Of a stretch of 64,000 bases of DNA, positions 55,464 through 62,971 are shown one piece after another. The notes beneath the pieces were generated by a model. It made no database searches. It saw only the letters and a list, made by a program, of their open reading frames with translations, and was not told the origin of the DNA. Origin of the DNA: Posidoniimonas corsicana (GTDB lineage Bacteria; Planctomycetota; Planctomycetia; Pirellulales; Lacipirellulaceae); NCBI RefSeq assembly GCF_007859765.1, contig NZ_SIHJ01000001.1, positions 744,767 through 808,766 of the forward strand, written 5' to 3'. Every line of letters starts with the position of its first letter. Positions within the stretch are counted from its first letter, which is position 1. The translations under genes were made by a program, and so were the position numbers.

Positions 55464-56882
55464 ATGCCTGTCGTCCTACTGTTTGCCGCCGTCGCCGCCG
55501 TGCTGTGGGGCCTGCTCTTTGCCCGGCGGGCGTCGCTCACCATCACCGCCTTGGCGACGGTGGCCGTGGGGTACGTGCTGGGGCACAGCTTCTGGAACGC
55601 CCACGTCGGCCCGCTGCCGCTGACGCTCGACCGGCTGCTGCTGGGCGGCCTCGCCTGCCTGCTCGGCTGGCGGATGTGGCGGGGCGAGCTCGACCAGCGG
55701 CGGATCGGCGGCGTCGAGTGGGCCCTGGCCGCGGTGCTGGCCTGGCTGACTTTCAGCGCGCTGACGTCCCGCCCTGCAGACGATGCTCAGCTGCCGACCT
55801 CGCCCATGTGGCGTCTGCTGTTCAGCTTCTGGGCGCCGGCCATCCTGCTGTTCACCGGACGCGCGGCACGGGAGAGCTCACGCACCACCTACCTGTTCAT
55901 GGCCGGGCTGGCGGCCCTGGGCGGCTACCTGGCGCTGACCGCTTTGGCGGAGACCGCCGGCCTGTGGTCGCTGGTCTTCCCCCGGTACATCGCGGACCCG
56001 AACCTGGGCCTGCACTTCGGTCGCGCCCGCGGACCGGCGCTCAACTCGGTGAGCCTGGGCATCTACCTCACGGTCTGCCTGTGGTCCGCGTGGCTGCTGC
56101 TGCCCAAGGCGCCCCGCGCCCTTCAAGCGGTGCTGCTGGTGCTGATGCCGCTGATGGTGCTGGGCGTGCTGCTCACCTACACCCGCTCGGTGTGGCTCGG
56201 CCTGATCGCCAGCGGGGTGGCGGTGCTCGCCGTGCAGCTCCCCAAGCGCCTACGCGGCCCGGTGCTTAGCGGGTTGCTGGTGCTGGGAGTTGTGGCAGGC
56301 CCGCTGGCGGCGACCAGCCTCGTGGCGCTCAAGCGCGAGGACTCGGGGCACATGTCGCAGCACTCGGTCCAGCAGCGGACGGCCTTTGCGTACGTCTCCT
56401 GGAAGATGTTCCAGGACCATCCGCTCAAGGGGGTCGGCTTCGGGCGGTTCTACGACCAGAAGCTGCCGTACCTGTCGGACCGGTCGCAGAGCTTCGAGCT
56501 GGAGTCGCTACGCGACCTCCACCACCACAACACCCTGCTGAGCCTGCTCACCGAGACCGGCATGATCGGCCTGGCCGCCTACTTGGGCGTGCTGTACGGG
56601 CTGGCCCGGGCAGCCTGGCGTCTGGCCAACAGCGACGAAACCACCGACGCCGGGCGGCGGCTGGGGGTGCTCTGCCTGGCGACCCTCGCGTGCTACCTGC
56701 CGTCGGCGGTGTTTCACGATTTATCGCTGGTGCACAGCGACCAGTGGCTGGTTTTTCTGGTCGCCGGAGCCGCTCTCGGCTTCGAACGTAGGCTAGGCTT
56801 GAGTACGGTCGGCGCCGCGCACCGCGAGACGCCTGCCGCTGGTCAGGACCCAGCCTTCTCGGGCGCCGCTGGGCTTGGCTAA
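55464..56882 (+). CDS. O-antigen ligase/polymerase (Wzy/WaaL-like)
   Basis: This 472-residue membrane protein has about a dozen predicted helices (VVLLFAAVAAVLWGLLFA, LTITALATVAVGYVLG, TYLFMAGLAALGGYLALTA). The long periplasmic loop carries VSWKMFQDHPLKGVGFGRFY and LHHHNTLLSLLTETG, the conserved signature of the Wzy_C family. Such proteins polymerise O-units or ligate glycans. The gene follows Wzz by 48 bases on the same strand. Confidence 0.93.
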   Translation: MPVVLLFAAVAAVLWGLLFARRASLTITALATVAVGYVLGHSFWNAHVGPLPLTLDRLLLGGLACLLGWRMWRGELDQRRIGGVEWALAAVLAWLTFSALTSRPADDAQLPTSPMWRLLFSFWAPAILLFTGRAARESSRTTYLFMAGLAALGGYLALTALAETAGLWSLVFPRYIADPNLGLHFGRARGPALNSVSLGIYLTVCLWSAWLLLPKAPRALQAVLLVLMPLMVLGVLLTYTRSVWLGLIASGVAVLAVQLPKRLRGPVLSGLLVLGVVAGPLAATSLVALKREDSGHMSQHSVQQRTAFAYVSWKMFQDHPLKGVGFGRFYDQKLPYLSDRSQSFELESLRDLHHHNTLLSLLTETGMIGLAAYLGVLYGLARAAWRLANSDETTDAGRRLGVLCLATLACYLPSAVFHDLSLVHSDQWLVFLVAGAALGFERRLGLSTVGAAHRETPAAGQDPAFSGAAGLG

Positions 56883-56950
56883 CCGTACGCGGGCAGCATG
56901 CTGCTCGGCGACACACTCTCTTCACTACTGCTCAATCACACGCGCCCACC

Positions 56951-57733
56951 ATGACTGAATCCAGCCAGAGCCAGCGCGCCCGTTTGTTCGGGATGCAGAT
57001 CGACGCCGTGACCCTCGACCAGGCCGCCCAGCAGGTGCTGGCGTGGTCCCGCAACGACTCCGAGGAAGGCTGCCGCTTCGTGGTCACGCCCAACGTCGAC
57101 CACGCGGTGATGTTCCAGCGCCGAGCCGACCTGCGGGCCGCGTACGCGGACGCCGCGATGGTGCTGGCCGACGGGGCGCCGCTGGTGGCGGTGTCGCGGA
57201 TGCTGCGGCGGGGCCTGCCCGGGCGGGTCGCCGGCAGTGATCTGGCGCCGAGGCTGTTCGACCTCGCCGACGACGCCCGCACGCCGCTGCGGGTGTTTTT
57301 GCTGGGCGCGGGACCGGGCGTGGCGGACCGGGCGGCCGAGAACATCCACGCCAAGTGGCGCGGCGTCAACGTGTGCGGCACGTACTGCCCGCCGATGGGC
57401 TTTCAGGTCGACCAGTACCAGAACAACCTGGCGCTCGAGGCGGTCGCCAATGCGTCGCCCGACGTGCTGCTGATCGGCCTGGGCGCGCCCAAGCAGGAGC
57501 TGTGGGCGCACCGCTTCCGGCCGCAGCTAGGCGCGCGGGTCGCGCTCTGTGTTGGCGCGACCATCGACTTTCTGGCGGGCGAGAAACGCCGCTCGCCGGT
57601 CTGGATGCGTCGTGCCGGGCTCGAGTGGACGCACCGCCTAATGAGCGAACCGGGCCGGCTGGCCAAGCGGTACGCGGTCGACGCGCTGCTGTTCCCGCCG
57701 CTGGTGCTCCGCGAGTGGCGCGGCCTCTGCTAG
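56951..57733 (+). CDS. WecG/TagA/CpsF-family glycosyltransferase
   Basis: This 260-residue GT26 enzyme adds N-acetylmannosamine-type sugars to lipid-linked glycans in teichoic acid, ECA and capsule synthesis. It has VVTPNVDHAVMFQR, DAAMVLADGAPLVAVSR, the motif RVAGSDLAP, FLLGAGPGVADRAAENI and the C-terminal WAHRFRPQLGARVALCVGA with the lipid-contact segment RMRRAGLEW in its WMRRAGLEWTHRLM form. It lies 68 bases after the Wzy-like gene and 49 bases before the sulfatase-like gene. Confidence 0.95.
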   Translation: MTESSQSQRARLFGMQIDAVTLDQAAQQVLAWSRNDSEEGCRFVVTPNVDHAVMFQRRADLRAAYADAAMVLADGAPLVAVSRMLRRGLPGRVAGSDLAPRLFDLADDARTPLRVFLLGAGPGVADRAAENIHAKWRGVNVCGTYCPPMGFQVDQYQNNLALEAVANASPDVLLIGLGAPKQELWAHRFRPQLGARVALCVGATIDFLAGEKRRSPVWMRRAGLEWTHRLMSEPGRLAKRYAVDALLFPPLVLREWRGLC

Positions 57734-57766
57734 CGAGTCCGCCCGCTGCCGCGTGTTCCCGCCGGC

Positions 57767-57775
57767 TGGTATACT
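57767..57775 (+). promoter_or_regulatory. extended -10 promoter, probably leaderless
   Basis: TG, one base, then TATACT (57770-57775) is an extended -10 element. Its last base is seven bases before the ATG at 57783, so transcription would begin at the start codon. No ribosome-binding site lies in the gap. The -35 (CTGCCG, 18 bases upstream) is weak. Confidence 0.5.
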
Positions 57776-57782
57776 CGCCCGC

Positions 57783-58886
57783 ATGAGCGACGCCAGTCTG
57801 ATTGTCATCTCGGTCGACGGCCTCCGCGCGTCCGCGTTGGGCGCGTACGGCAACACCTGGTACGCGACGCCGGCGCTCGACCAACTCGCCGCCGAAGCGA
57901 CGGTCTACTCGCAACTGCTAGGGGAGCACTGGACTCCCGACGAGCTGTGGCGGGACCTGTGGGGCGCATCGCCCGGCGATTCTGGCACGCCGCTCTTGCT
58001 CGGCGCCGACAGGTTCTCAGGCCGCACGCTGCTGGTGACCGACGACGCTGACCTCACCGAGCACGCCGCAGCAAAGTCGTTCGACGAGGCGGTCCTCGTT
58101 CCTTCGCAAGATCCACAATTGCCTGCCGACAGCGCAGACGAGACCGGCCTCGCGGTCACGCTTTCGGCGCTGCTCGACGCGATCGAGACGCGGCTAGACA
58201 GCAATCAGCCCCTGCTGGCCTGGGGGCATCTGAGATTTGCTAGCGGGCCGTGGGACGCGCCGCTGGAGGCCGTTGAGGCACTCATCGACGAGGACGACCC
58301 GCACCCCGAGCCAAGCGTAACGCCGCCGAGCGGGGACTTAGCCCAGTTAGACAATCCCGACGACGCCCGCTTCCTCGCAACGCTGCGGTACGCGGCCCAA
58401 GTGGCGGCGCTCGACCAGTGCCTGGGGATGACGGTCGCCGCCCTCGATAGCCTGCTTAAGGGCAGGCCGTTCACCCTGGCGGTCTTGGGGACGCGAGGGC
58501 TAGCGCTCGGCGAGCACGGCGCCCTCGGCGCCGATCTCCGGCCGTACAACGAGGGCCGCCAACTGCCGCTGCTCGTCCGCCGCGCCGACTCCCGCAGCCA
58601 TCAGCGGCTGCGCGAACTGCTCACCAGCGCCGATGTGCCACGCCTGCTATTGGGCGATGGGCGCCCGCCGCGCGAACTCGCCGTACTGCGTTCGACAGCC
58701 GGGCACGCGGTGCAGGACGAGCACTGGAAGCTCTACTCCCCCGGCGAGGGAGAGCCGGAGCTGTACTCCAAGCCCGACGACGGCTGGGAAATCAACGACG
58801 TCGCCGTCCGCCAGCCGCACCAGGTGGAGCTGCTGGAGGAGCGTCTGGCCGCCGTACTCGCTACAGCGAGTGAGAAGCCTGCATAA
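57783..58886 (+). CDS. sulfatase-like protein without catalytic residues
   Basis: This 367-residue protein has the alkaline-phosphatase/sulfatase fold start LIVISVDGLRASALGAYGN and the later LAVLGTRGLALGEHGALG. The formylglycine-forming Cys/Ser-x-Pro-x-Arg is absent: the matching region reads LLGEHWTPDELWRDLW. The DH metal pair usually found in TSDHGE is replaced by TR. It should therefore not hydrolyse sulfate. It has no signal peptide. The gene has its own leaderless-looking promoter and overlaps the next, opposite gene by 26 bases. It may act as a binding or regulatory pseudoenzyme; its link to the polysaccharide cluster is by position only. Confidence 0.83.
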   Translation: MSDASLIVISVDGLRASALGAYGNTWYATPALDQLAAEATVYSQLLGEHWTPDELWRDLWGASPGDSGTPLLLGADRFSGRTLLVTDDADLTEHAAAKSFDEAVLVPSQDPQLPADSADETGLAVTLSALLDAIETRLDSNQPLLAWGHLRFASGPWDAPLEAVEALIDEDDPHPEPSVTPPSGDLAQLDNPDDARFLATLRYAAQVAALDQCLGMTVAALDSLLKGRPFTLAVLGTRGLALGEHGALGADLRPYNEGRQLPLLVRRADSRSHQRLRELLTSADVPRLLLGDGRPPRELAVLRSTAGHAVQDEHWKLYSPGEGEPELYSKPDDGWEINDVAVRQPHQVELLEERLAAVLATASEKPA

Positions 58887-59277
58887 CGCGGGACTGCTCG
58901 ACGTACGGGTTGATGATCACCAGCGGCTCGGGCGTGGTTGCCTTGGCGGTCTGGTCGGCCTGCGGAGCGGCCTTGGTCGGCTCGCTCTGGAAGTGCGGGT
59001 TGTTGATGGTCAGCGGCTGGACCGACTCAACGAACTCCGGGGTCCGGACGTTGGGCGGGTAGGCGAACGGGCTCCACCCGTAGGCCCGCGGCACCGGGGC
59101 GCTGTAGTACACCGGCGGGTGCGCGGCGAAGTACGGCACCTTGTTCTCGAGCGAGTTGTACAGGAAACCCAGGCCCCAGCCGTAGCCCATCCCGCAGCCG
59201 TCGCAGGCCGTGGCGGTCGAGGCCGAGCCCAGCAGGCCCGCGGCGAGAGCACAAGTCAGCAGTAGATGGCGGGCCAT
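58861..59277 (-). CDS. small secreted protein
   Basis: This 138-residue protein has a signal peptide (MARHLLLTCALAAGLLGSAS) and a cysteine-glycine motif DGCGMGYGWGLGFLYNSLE, then a tyrosine/proline-rich stretch (VYYSAPVPRAYGWSPFAYPP) and a polar tail. Planctomycetes have related small exported proteins, but the function is unknown. The gene's 3' end overlaps the end of the sulfatase-like gene by 26 bases in opposite orientation. A GAGGA site lies seven bases before the start. Confidence 0.75.
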   Translation of the reverse strand: MARHLLLTCALAAGLLGSASTATACDGCGMGYGWGLGFLYNSLENKVPYFAAHPPVYYSAPVPRAYGWSPFAYPPNVRTPEFVESVQPLTINNPHFQSEPTKAAPQADQTAKATTPEPLVIINPYVEQSRVMQASHSL

Positions 59278-59382
59278 GTCGGTATCCTCGGCGGTGTAGA
59301 GCAGGGGCGGGGTTGCTATGGTGGTGGGGAGGTTTATCGCCCTATCCCCACGCTAATCAGGCCGGCCCGCGCCTGCAAGAAA

Positions 59383-60546
59383 TTGCCCGATCCGTCCGAT
59401 AATGCCGGTTGTAGCGATCCGCCCCGCGGCCGGCTAACCGCCCGGCTGAAGCGGCTGGCGGGGGAGCTTGGTTTCGGCCTGTCGGGCGTGTGCCCCGCGG
59501 TGCGCCCGCCCGGTGTGGACCACCTGGACGACTGGCTCCAGGCGGGGTACGCGGGGCAGATGGACTACCTGGCGGACCGCCGGCACGCGTACGAGCACCC
59601 CACCCATGTGCTGGACGGCTGCCGCAGCGTGATGATGCTCGCGATGGCCTACCGCACCGAAGAGCCCCGCCCGCCCGGGCCGGGGCAGGGCAGGGTGTCC
59701 CGCTACGCGTGGGGCGACGCCGACTACCACGACCTGATCCGCGCCCGCCTGCACCAGCTGGCCGACGCGATGCGGGCCGAGCACCCAGAAGCCCAGACCC
59801 GCTGCGTGGTGGACACGGCGCCGCTGCTGGAGCGGGACTTCGCTCAGATGGCGGGGCTTGGCTGGATCGGCAAGAACACGCTGCTGCTCAACAAGCCGCA
59901 GGGGAGCTGGTTCTTCCTCTCGGCGCTGCTGACGGATGTTGAGCTTGAGTACGACTTGCCGACCTCGTCATCGCACTGCGGCACGTGCACGGCGTGCCTG
60001 GACGCGTGCCCTACCGACGCCTTCCCGCGGCCGGGCGTATTGGACGCGTCGCGCTGCATCAGCTACCTGACCATTGAGCTCCGAGACCAGGCGCCGGCCG
60101 AGCTCCGTCCCGGCATGGGCGACTGGCTCTTCGGCTGCGACGTGTGCCAAGACGTCTGCCCCTGGAACCGGCGCTCGCCCGAATCGCCGCTGCCCAGCTT
60201 CACGCCCCGCCCCGACTCCAACCCAATGGACCTGGCGCCGCTGTTCGAGCTCGACGACGCCGCGTTCCGCCGCCGCTTCCGCAAGACCCCGTTGTGGCGG
60301 GCCCACCGCCGGGGGCTGCTGCGGAGCGCCGCGGTGGTGCTGGGCAATACAAGGCCTTCGGGCGGCATCGACATTCTGGCGACCGGCCTGCGGGACGAGG
60401 AGCCGCTGGTGCGCGGCGCCAGCGTGTGGGCGCTAGGGCAGTACGGGTGCGTGCGGTCGCTGGAGCTGGTGCGGTCGCTTGCCGACCAGGAGGCCGATCC
60501 GGGTGTGCAGGAAGAGATCCGGGCCGTCCTCGCCGAGTCTTGCTGA
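59383..60546 (+). CDS. queG: epoxyqueuosine reductase
   Basis: This is a roughly 387-residue cobalamin- and iron-sulfur-dependent enzyme that reduces epoxyqueuosine to queuosine in tRNA. The N-terminal domain has DDWLQAGYAGQMDYL and CVVDTAPLLERDFAQ with its catalytic aspartate, then GWIGKNTLLL. The ferredoxin-type clusters are CGTCTACLDACPTDAF and CDVCQDVCPWNRR. A HEAT-like region closes the protein. Start choice is uncertain: a TTG at 59383 gives the normal length, while the longer frame from 59266 would overlap the divergent small-protein gene. Confidence 0.93.
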   Translation: MPDPSDNAGCSDPPRGRLTARLKRLAGELGFGLSGVCPAVRPPGVDHLDDWLQAGYAGQMDYLADRRHAYEHPTHVLDGCRSVMMLAMAYRTEEPRPPGPGQGRVSRYAWGDADYHDLIRARLHQLADAMRAEHPEAQTRCVVDTAPLLERDFAQMAGLGWIGKNTLLLNKPQGSWFFLSALLTDVELEYDLPTSSSHCGTCTACLDACPTDAFPRPGVLDASRCISYLTIELRDQAPAELRPGMGDWLFGCDVCQDVCPWNRRSPESPLPSFTPRPDSNPMDLAPLFELDDAAFRRRFRKTPLWRAHRRGLLRSAAVVLGNTRPSGGIDILATGLRDEEPLVRGASVWALGQYGCVRSLELVRSLADQEADPGVQEEIRAVLAESC

Positions 60547-60570
60547 GAGAGCACGCTGAGCGGTGTCGTG

Positions 60571-60600
60571 TTGACGCCCCGCGGCGCCTGTCGTCAGAAT
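60571..60600 (+). promoter_or_regulatory. promoter with leaderless spacing before dus
   Basis: TTGACG (60571-60576) and CAGAAT (60595-60600) are 18 bases apart, and the -10 ends seven bases before ATG 60608. Transcription would begin on the start codon. This is the best supported of the leaderless-looking promoters in the window. Confidence 0.55.
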
Positions 60601-60607
60601 GGGTCAG

Positions 60608-61675
60608 ATGCAGCTCCCGCCCCTCAACATCGGTCCGATCGCGCTCGACTTCCCTGTGGTTCAAGCCGCCCTCAGCGGCTACAGCGATGGCCCTATGCGG
60701 CGCATCGCCCGCCGCCACGGCGCCCCGTACACCCTGTGCGAGGTGATGCTCGACAAGTTCGTGGCCGAGCTCAAGCCACGCCGCAAGACGCGTCACTTCC
60801 TGCACATCGCCGAGGAAGAGCACCCGGTCGGTGGCCAACTTATGGGCGCCGACCCCGCCATATTCGGCCCCGCGGCTGAGCGGATGGTCGAGGCCGGGTT
60901 CGACGTGATCGATATCAACTTCGGCTGCCCGGTAAAGAAGGTGCTGGGCCGCTGCCGCGGCGGCTACCACCTCAGCCAGCCGGACGTGGCTTTGGAGATC
61001 ATCCAGACGGTCCGCGACACCGTGCCCGACCACATCCCCGTGACCGTCAAGATGCGGCGGGGGATCGACGACACGCCCGAGAGCCGTGACAACTTCTTCC
61101 ACATCTTCGACCGCGCCTACGAGATTGGCGTCGCGGCGACCACCGTGCACGGTCGGACCGTCATGCAGCGGTACGACGGCCCCTCCCGGTGGGAATTCCT
61201 CCGCGAGCTGAAGCAGCACGCCGGCGACCGGGTGGTGCTGGGCAGCGGCGACCTGTTCACCGCTCAATCTTGCCTAGACATGATGGAGTACACCGGCGTC
61301 GACGGCGTGACGGTCGCCCGCGGGGCGATCGGCAACCCGTGGATCTTCCAGCAGGCGCGCGCGTTGGCGGCGGGCCAGCCGCTGCCAGACCCACCCTCGC
61401 TGCACGAGCAGCGCGACGTGATCGCCGAGCACTACCGACTGGCCGAGGAGCTGTACGGCGCCGAGCGGTGCGTGCCCGACATGCGCAAGTTCGCCATCAA
61501 GTACTCCAAGCTCCACCCGCTGCACGCCGAGGTCCGCGCCGACTTCTGCCGCGTCAAACAGCCGGGTGCGTGGATGGAGATCCTCGACAAGTGGTACTCG
61601 GACGACCTGCCGGGCGTTCACCCGGAGGTCGAAGAGCCGAACCCGCTGGCGAGCGAGGCCGCGCTCAGCGTCTAG
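60608..61675 (+). CDS. tRNA-dihydrouridine synthase
   Basis: This 355-residue flavoenzyme of the DUS family reduces uridine in tRNA D-loops, using FMN and NADPH. It has ALSGYSDGPMRRIAR, the active-site cysteine in DINFGCPVKKVLGRCRGG, VTVKMRRGIDD, TVHGRTVMQRYDG, GSGDLFT and VTVARGAIGNPWIF, all typical. The start is ATG 60608 rather than ATG 60599, because the promoter spacing fits and the sequence MQLPPLNIGPIALDFPV is family-like. It overlaps the stop region of the opposite gene by 11 bases. I cannot tell which Dus subfamily (A, B or C) it is. Confidence 0.94.
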   Translation: MQLPPLNIGPIALDFPVVQAALSGYSDGPMRRIARRHGAPYTLCEVMLDKFVAELKPRRKTRHFLHIAEEEHPVGGQLMGADPAIFGPAAERMVEAGFDVIDINFGCPVKKVLGRCRGGYHLSQPDVALEIIQTVRDTVPDHIPVTVKMRRGIDDTPESRDNFFHIFDRAYEIGVAATTVHGRTVMQRYDGPSRWEFLRELKQHAGDRVVLGSGDLFTAQSCLDMMEYTGVDGVTVARGAIGNPWIFQQARALAAGQPLPDPPSLHEQRDVIAEHYRLAEELYGAERCVPDMRKFAIKYSKLHPLHAEVRADFCRVKQPGAWMEILDKWYSDDLPGVHPEVEEPNPLASEAALSV

Positions 61676-62948
61676 CGGGCGACGGCAAAGTCCGCGTCCT
61701 GGTGTTTAGCCAGTATCGACGGGCGTACTCCTCGACCTCGGCGATGCCGTGGAGGCTCTCGCTGCTGCGTTCGCCCGAGAAGCGGTCCGCGGCGGACAAC
61801 AGCTCCACCCGGAGCGCGCCGCCGAGCAGCGCGGCCCGGTCGAGCTCGCGGACGATCGCCAGCGTGGTGCGGCGTTGCGGGTAGAGAGGCGCCAACGATT
61901 GATCGAGCGACCACTCATCCAGCCGCAACCGACGCCAGCCGGCATCGCCCGAAGACTCATCGACCTCGTCGGCACGCAGCGTGTCGGGGAGCCGCTCTAG
62001 CACGCTGGCCCGCACCAACACCTCGGTCCGTTCGCCGCCCGGGGCGTACAGCCCCCACGACGGCCAGCGATCCCACACGCCCAGCGGCCGAGTCAGCGGT
62101 CCCATCACGGCGAACCCGACGATGGCAATCGCCACCTTGGCAGACCACCTCGGCGCCACCGCGGTGCTCGGCTCAGCCGGCAGGCTCTCACCGGCCGCTG
62201 ACTTGATCGGGCCGAACAACAACCACAGGTGCGCCGGGAACACCAGATTCCACAGCAGCACGCCGGGACGATGGTTCAGTCCGAGCGGGCCGAGCGCGAC
62301 GAATGCCGACAGGTGCATGAAAATCGCCAGCAAAAGGCCCGCGGTCCGCGTCCGCCGCCAGGCAAGCAGCAGGCCCGCAACCGCCTCGGCGACCGGCATC
62401 GCCAGCGCCAGCGAGAGCAACAGCCAACGCGGCCAGCCAGCAATCTCCAGCCCAACCAAGCCGGCCGCCGCCTCGAGCATCTGCCGGCCGAGGGTCGACG
62501 CGAACGCGAAGTCGAGCTTCGCAATGGCCGAGTAGAGGTACACGCTCACCGCCAGCACACGCAACAGCGCCACTGCCAGCCAAGGAGGCGACAACAGCAG
62601 GACCGAGCCCATCACTAGCAGATGGTAGGCCCACGGCTGCCAGCGGAGCTGATCGAACAGCATCAGCCCCGCCAAGCCCACGCACCCGTACGCGAGCCCG
62701 GCCGCCTGCTTGCCCCTGACAACGCACAGTGTCCCCCAGGCTACCGCGCCCAAGAGGACGTACTCGGCGAACATGGGCGCCGGCGTCAGCAGCGACAGCG
62801 CTGGGATGGAGGGCAACGCGGTCCGGCCGCACCAGAGCGGCCAGGTTGCGCCGATCAGCAGCGGGGTCGCCAAGGCCCACAGCCACACCAGGCGTTGGCG
62901 ACGGAGCGTTGCCTGGGCGTCGTCGATCGGGGGCGGCTGCGTGTCCAC
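61665..62948 (-). CDS. HTTM-like multi-pass membrane protein
   Basis: This 427-residue protein has about eight helices (LVWLWALATPLLIGATWPLW, YVLLGAVAWGTLCVV, YHLLVMGSVLLLSPPWLAV, LLLSLALAMPVAEAVAGLL). The stretch VYLYSAIAKLDFAFASTLGR and the LNHRPGVLLWNLVFPAHLW segment recall HTTM and vitamin K gamma-carboxylase-like proteins. The C-terminal 150 residues are soluble with no enzyme motif seen. It starts at a GTG, with TATGCT six bases upstream as a possible leaderless -10. It is transcribed after a secreted-protein gene on the same strand and converges on dus. Confidence 0.8.
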   Translation of the reverse strand: MDTQPPPIDDAQATLRRQRLVWLWALATPLLIGATWPLWCGRTALPSIPALSLLTPAPMFAEYVLLGAVAWGTLCVVRGKQAAGLAYGCVGLAGLMLFDQLRWQPWAYHLLVMGSVLLLSPPWLAVALLRVLAVSVYLYSAIAKLDFAFASTLGRQMLEAAAGLVGLEIAGWPRWLLLSLALAMPVAEAVAGLLLAWRRTRTAGLLLAIFMHLSAFVALGPLGLNHRPGVLLWNLVFPAHLWLLFGPIKSAAGESLPAEPSTAVAPRWSAKVAIAIVGFAVMGPLTRPLGVWDRWPSWGLYAPGGERTEVLVRASVLERLPDTLRADEVDESSGDAGWRRLRLDEWSLDQSLAPLYPQRRTTLAIVRELDRAALLGGALRVELLSAADRFSGERSSESLHGIAEVEEYARRYWLNTRTRTLPSPARR

Positions 62949-62954
62949 GACGCC

Positions 62955-62960
62955 AGCATA
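62955..62960 (-). promoter_or_regulatory. possible leaderless -10 of the HTTM-like gene
   Basis: TATGCT on the minus strand ends six bases before the GTG start at 62948. It lies in the 23-base gap after the upstream gene. The -35 region would be within that gene. Motif evidence only. Confidence 0.35.
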
Positions 62961-62971
62961 GGCCAACCGGC

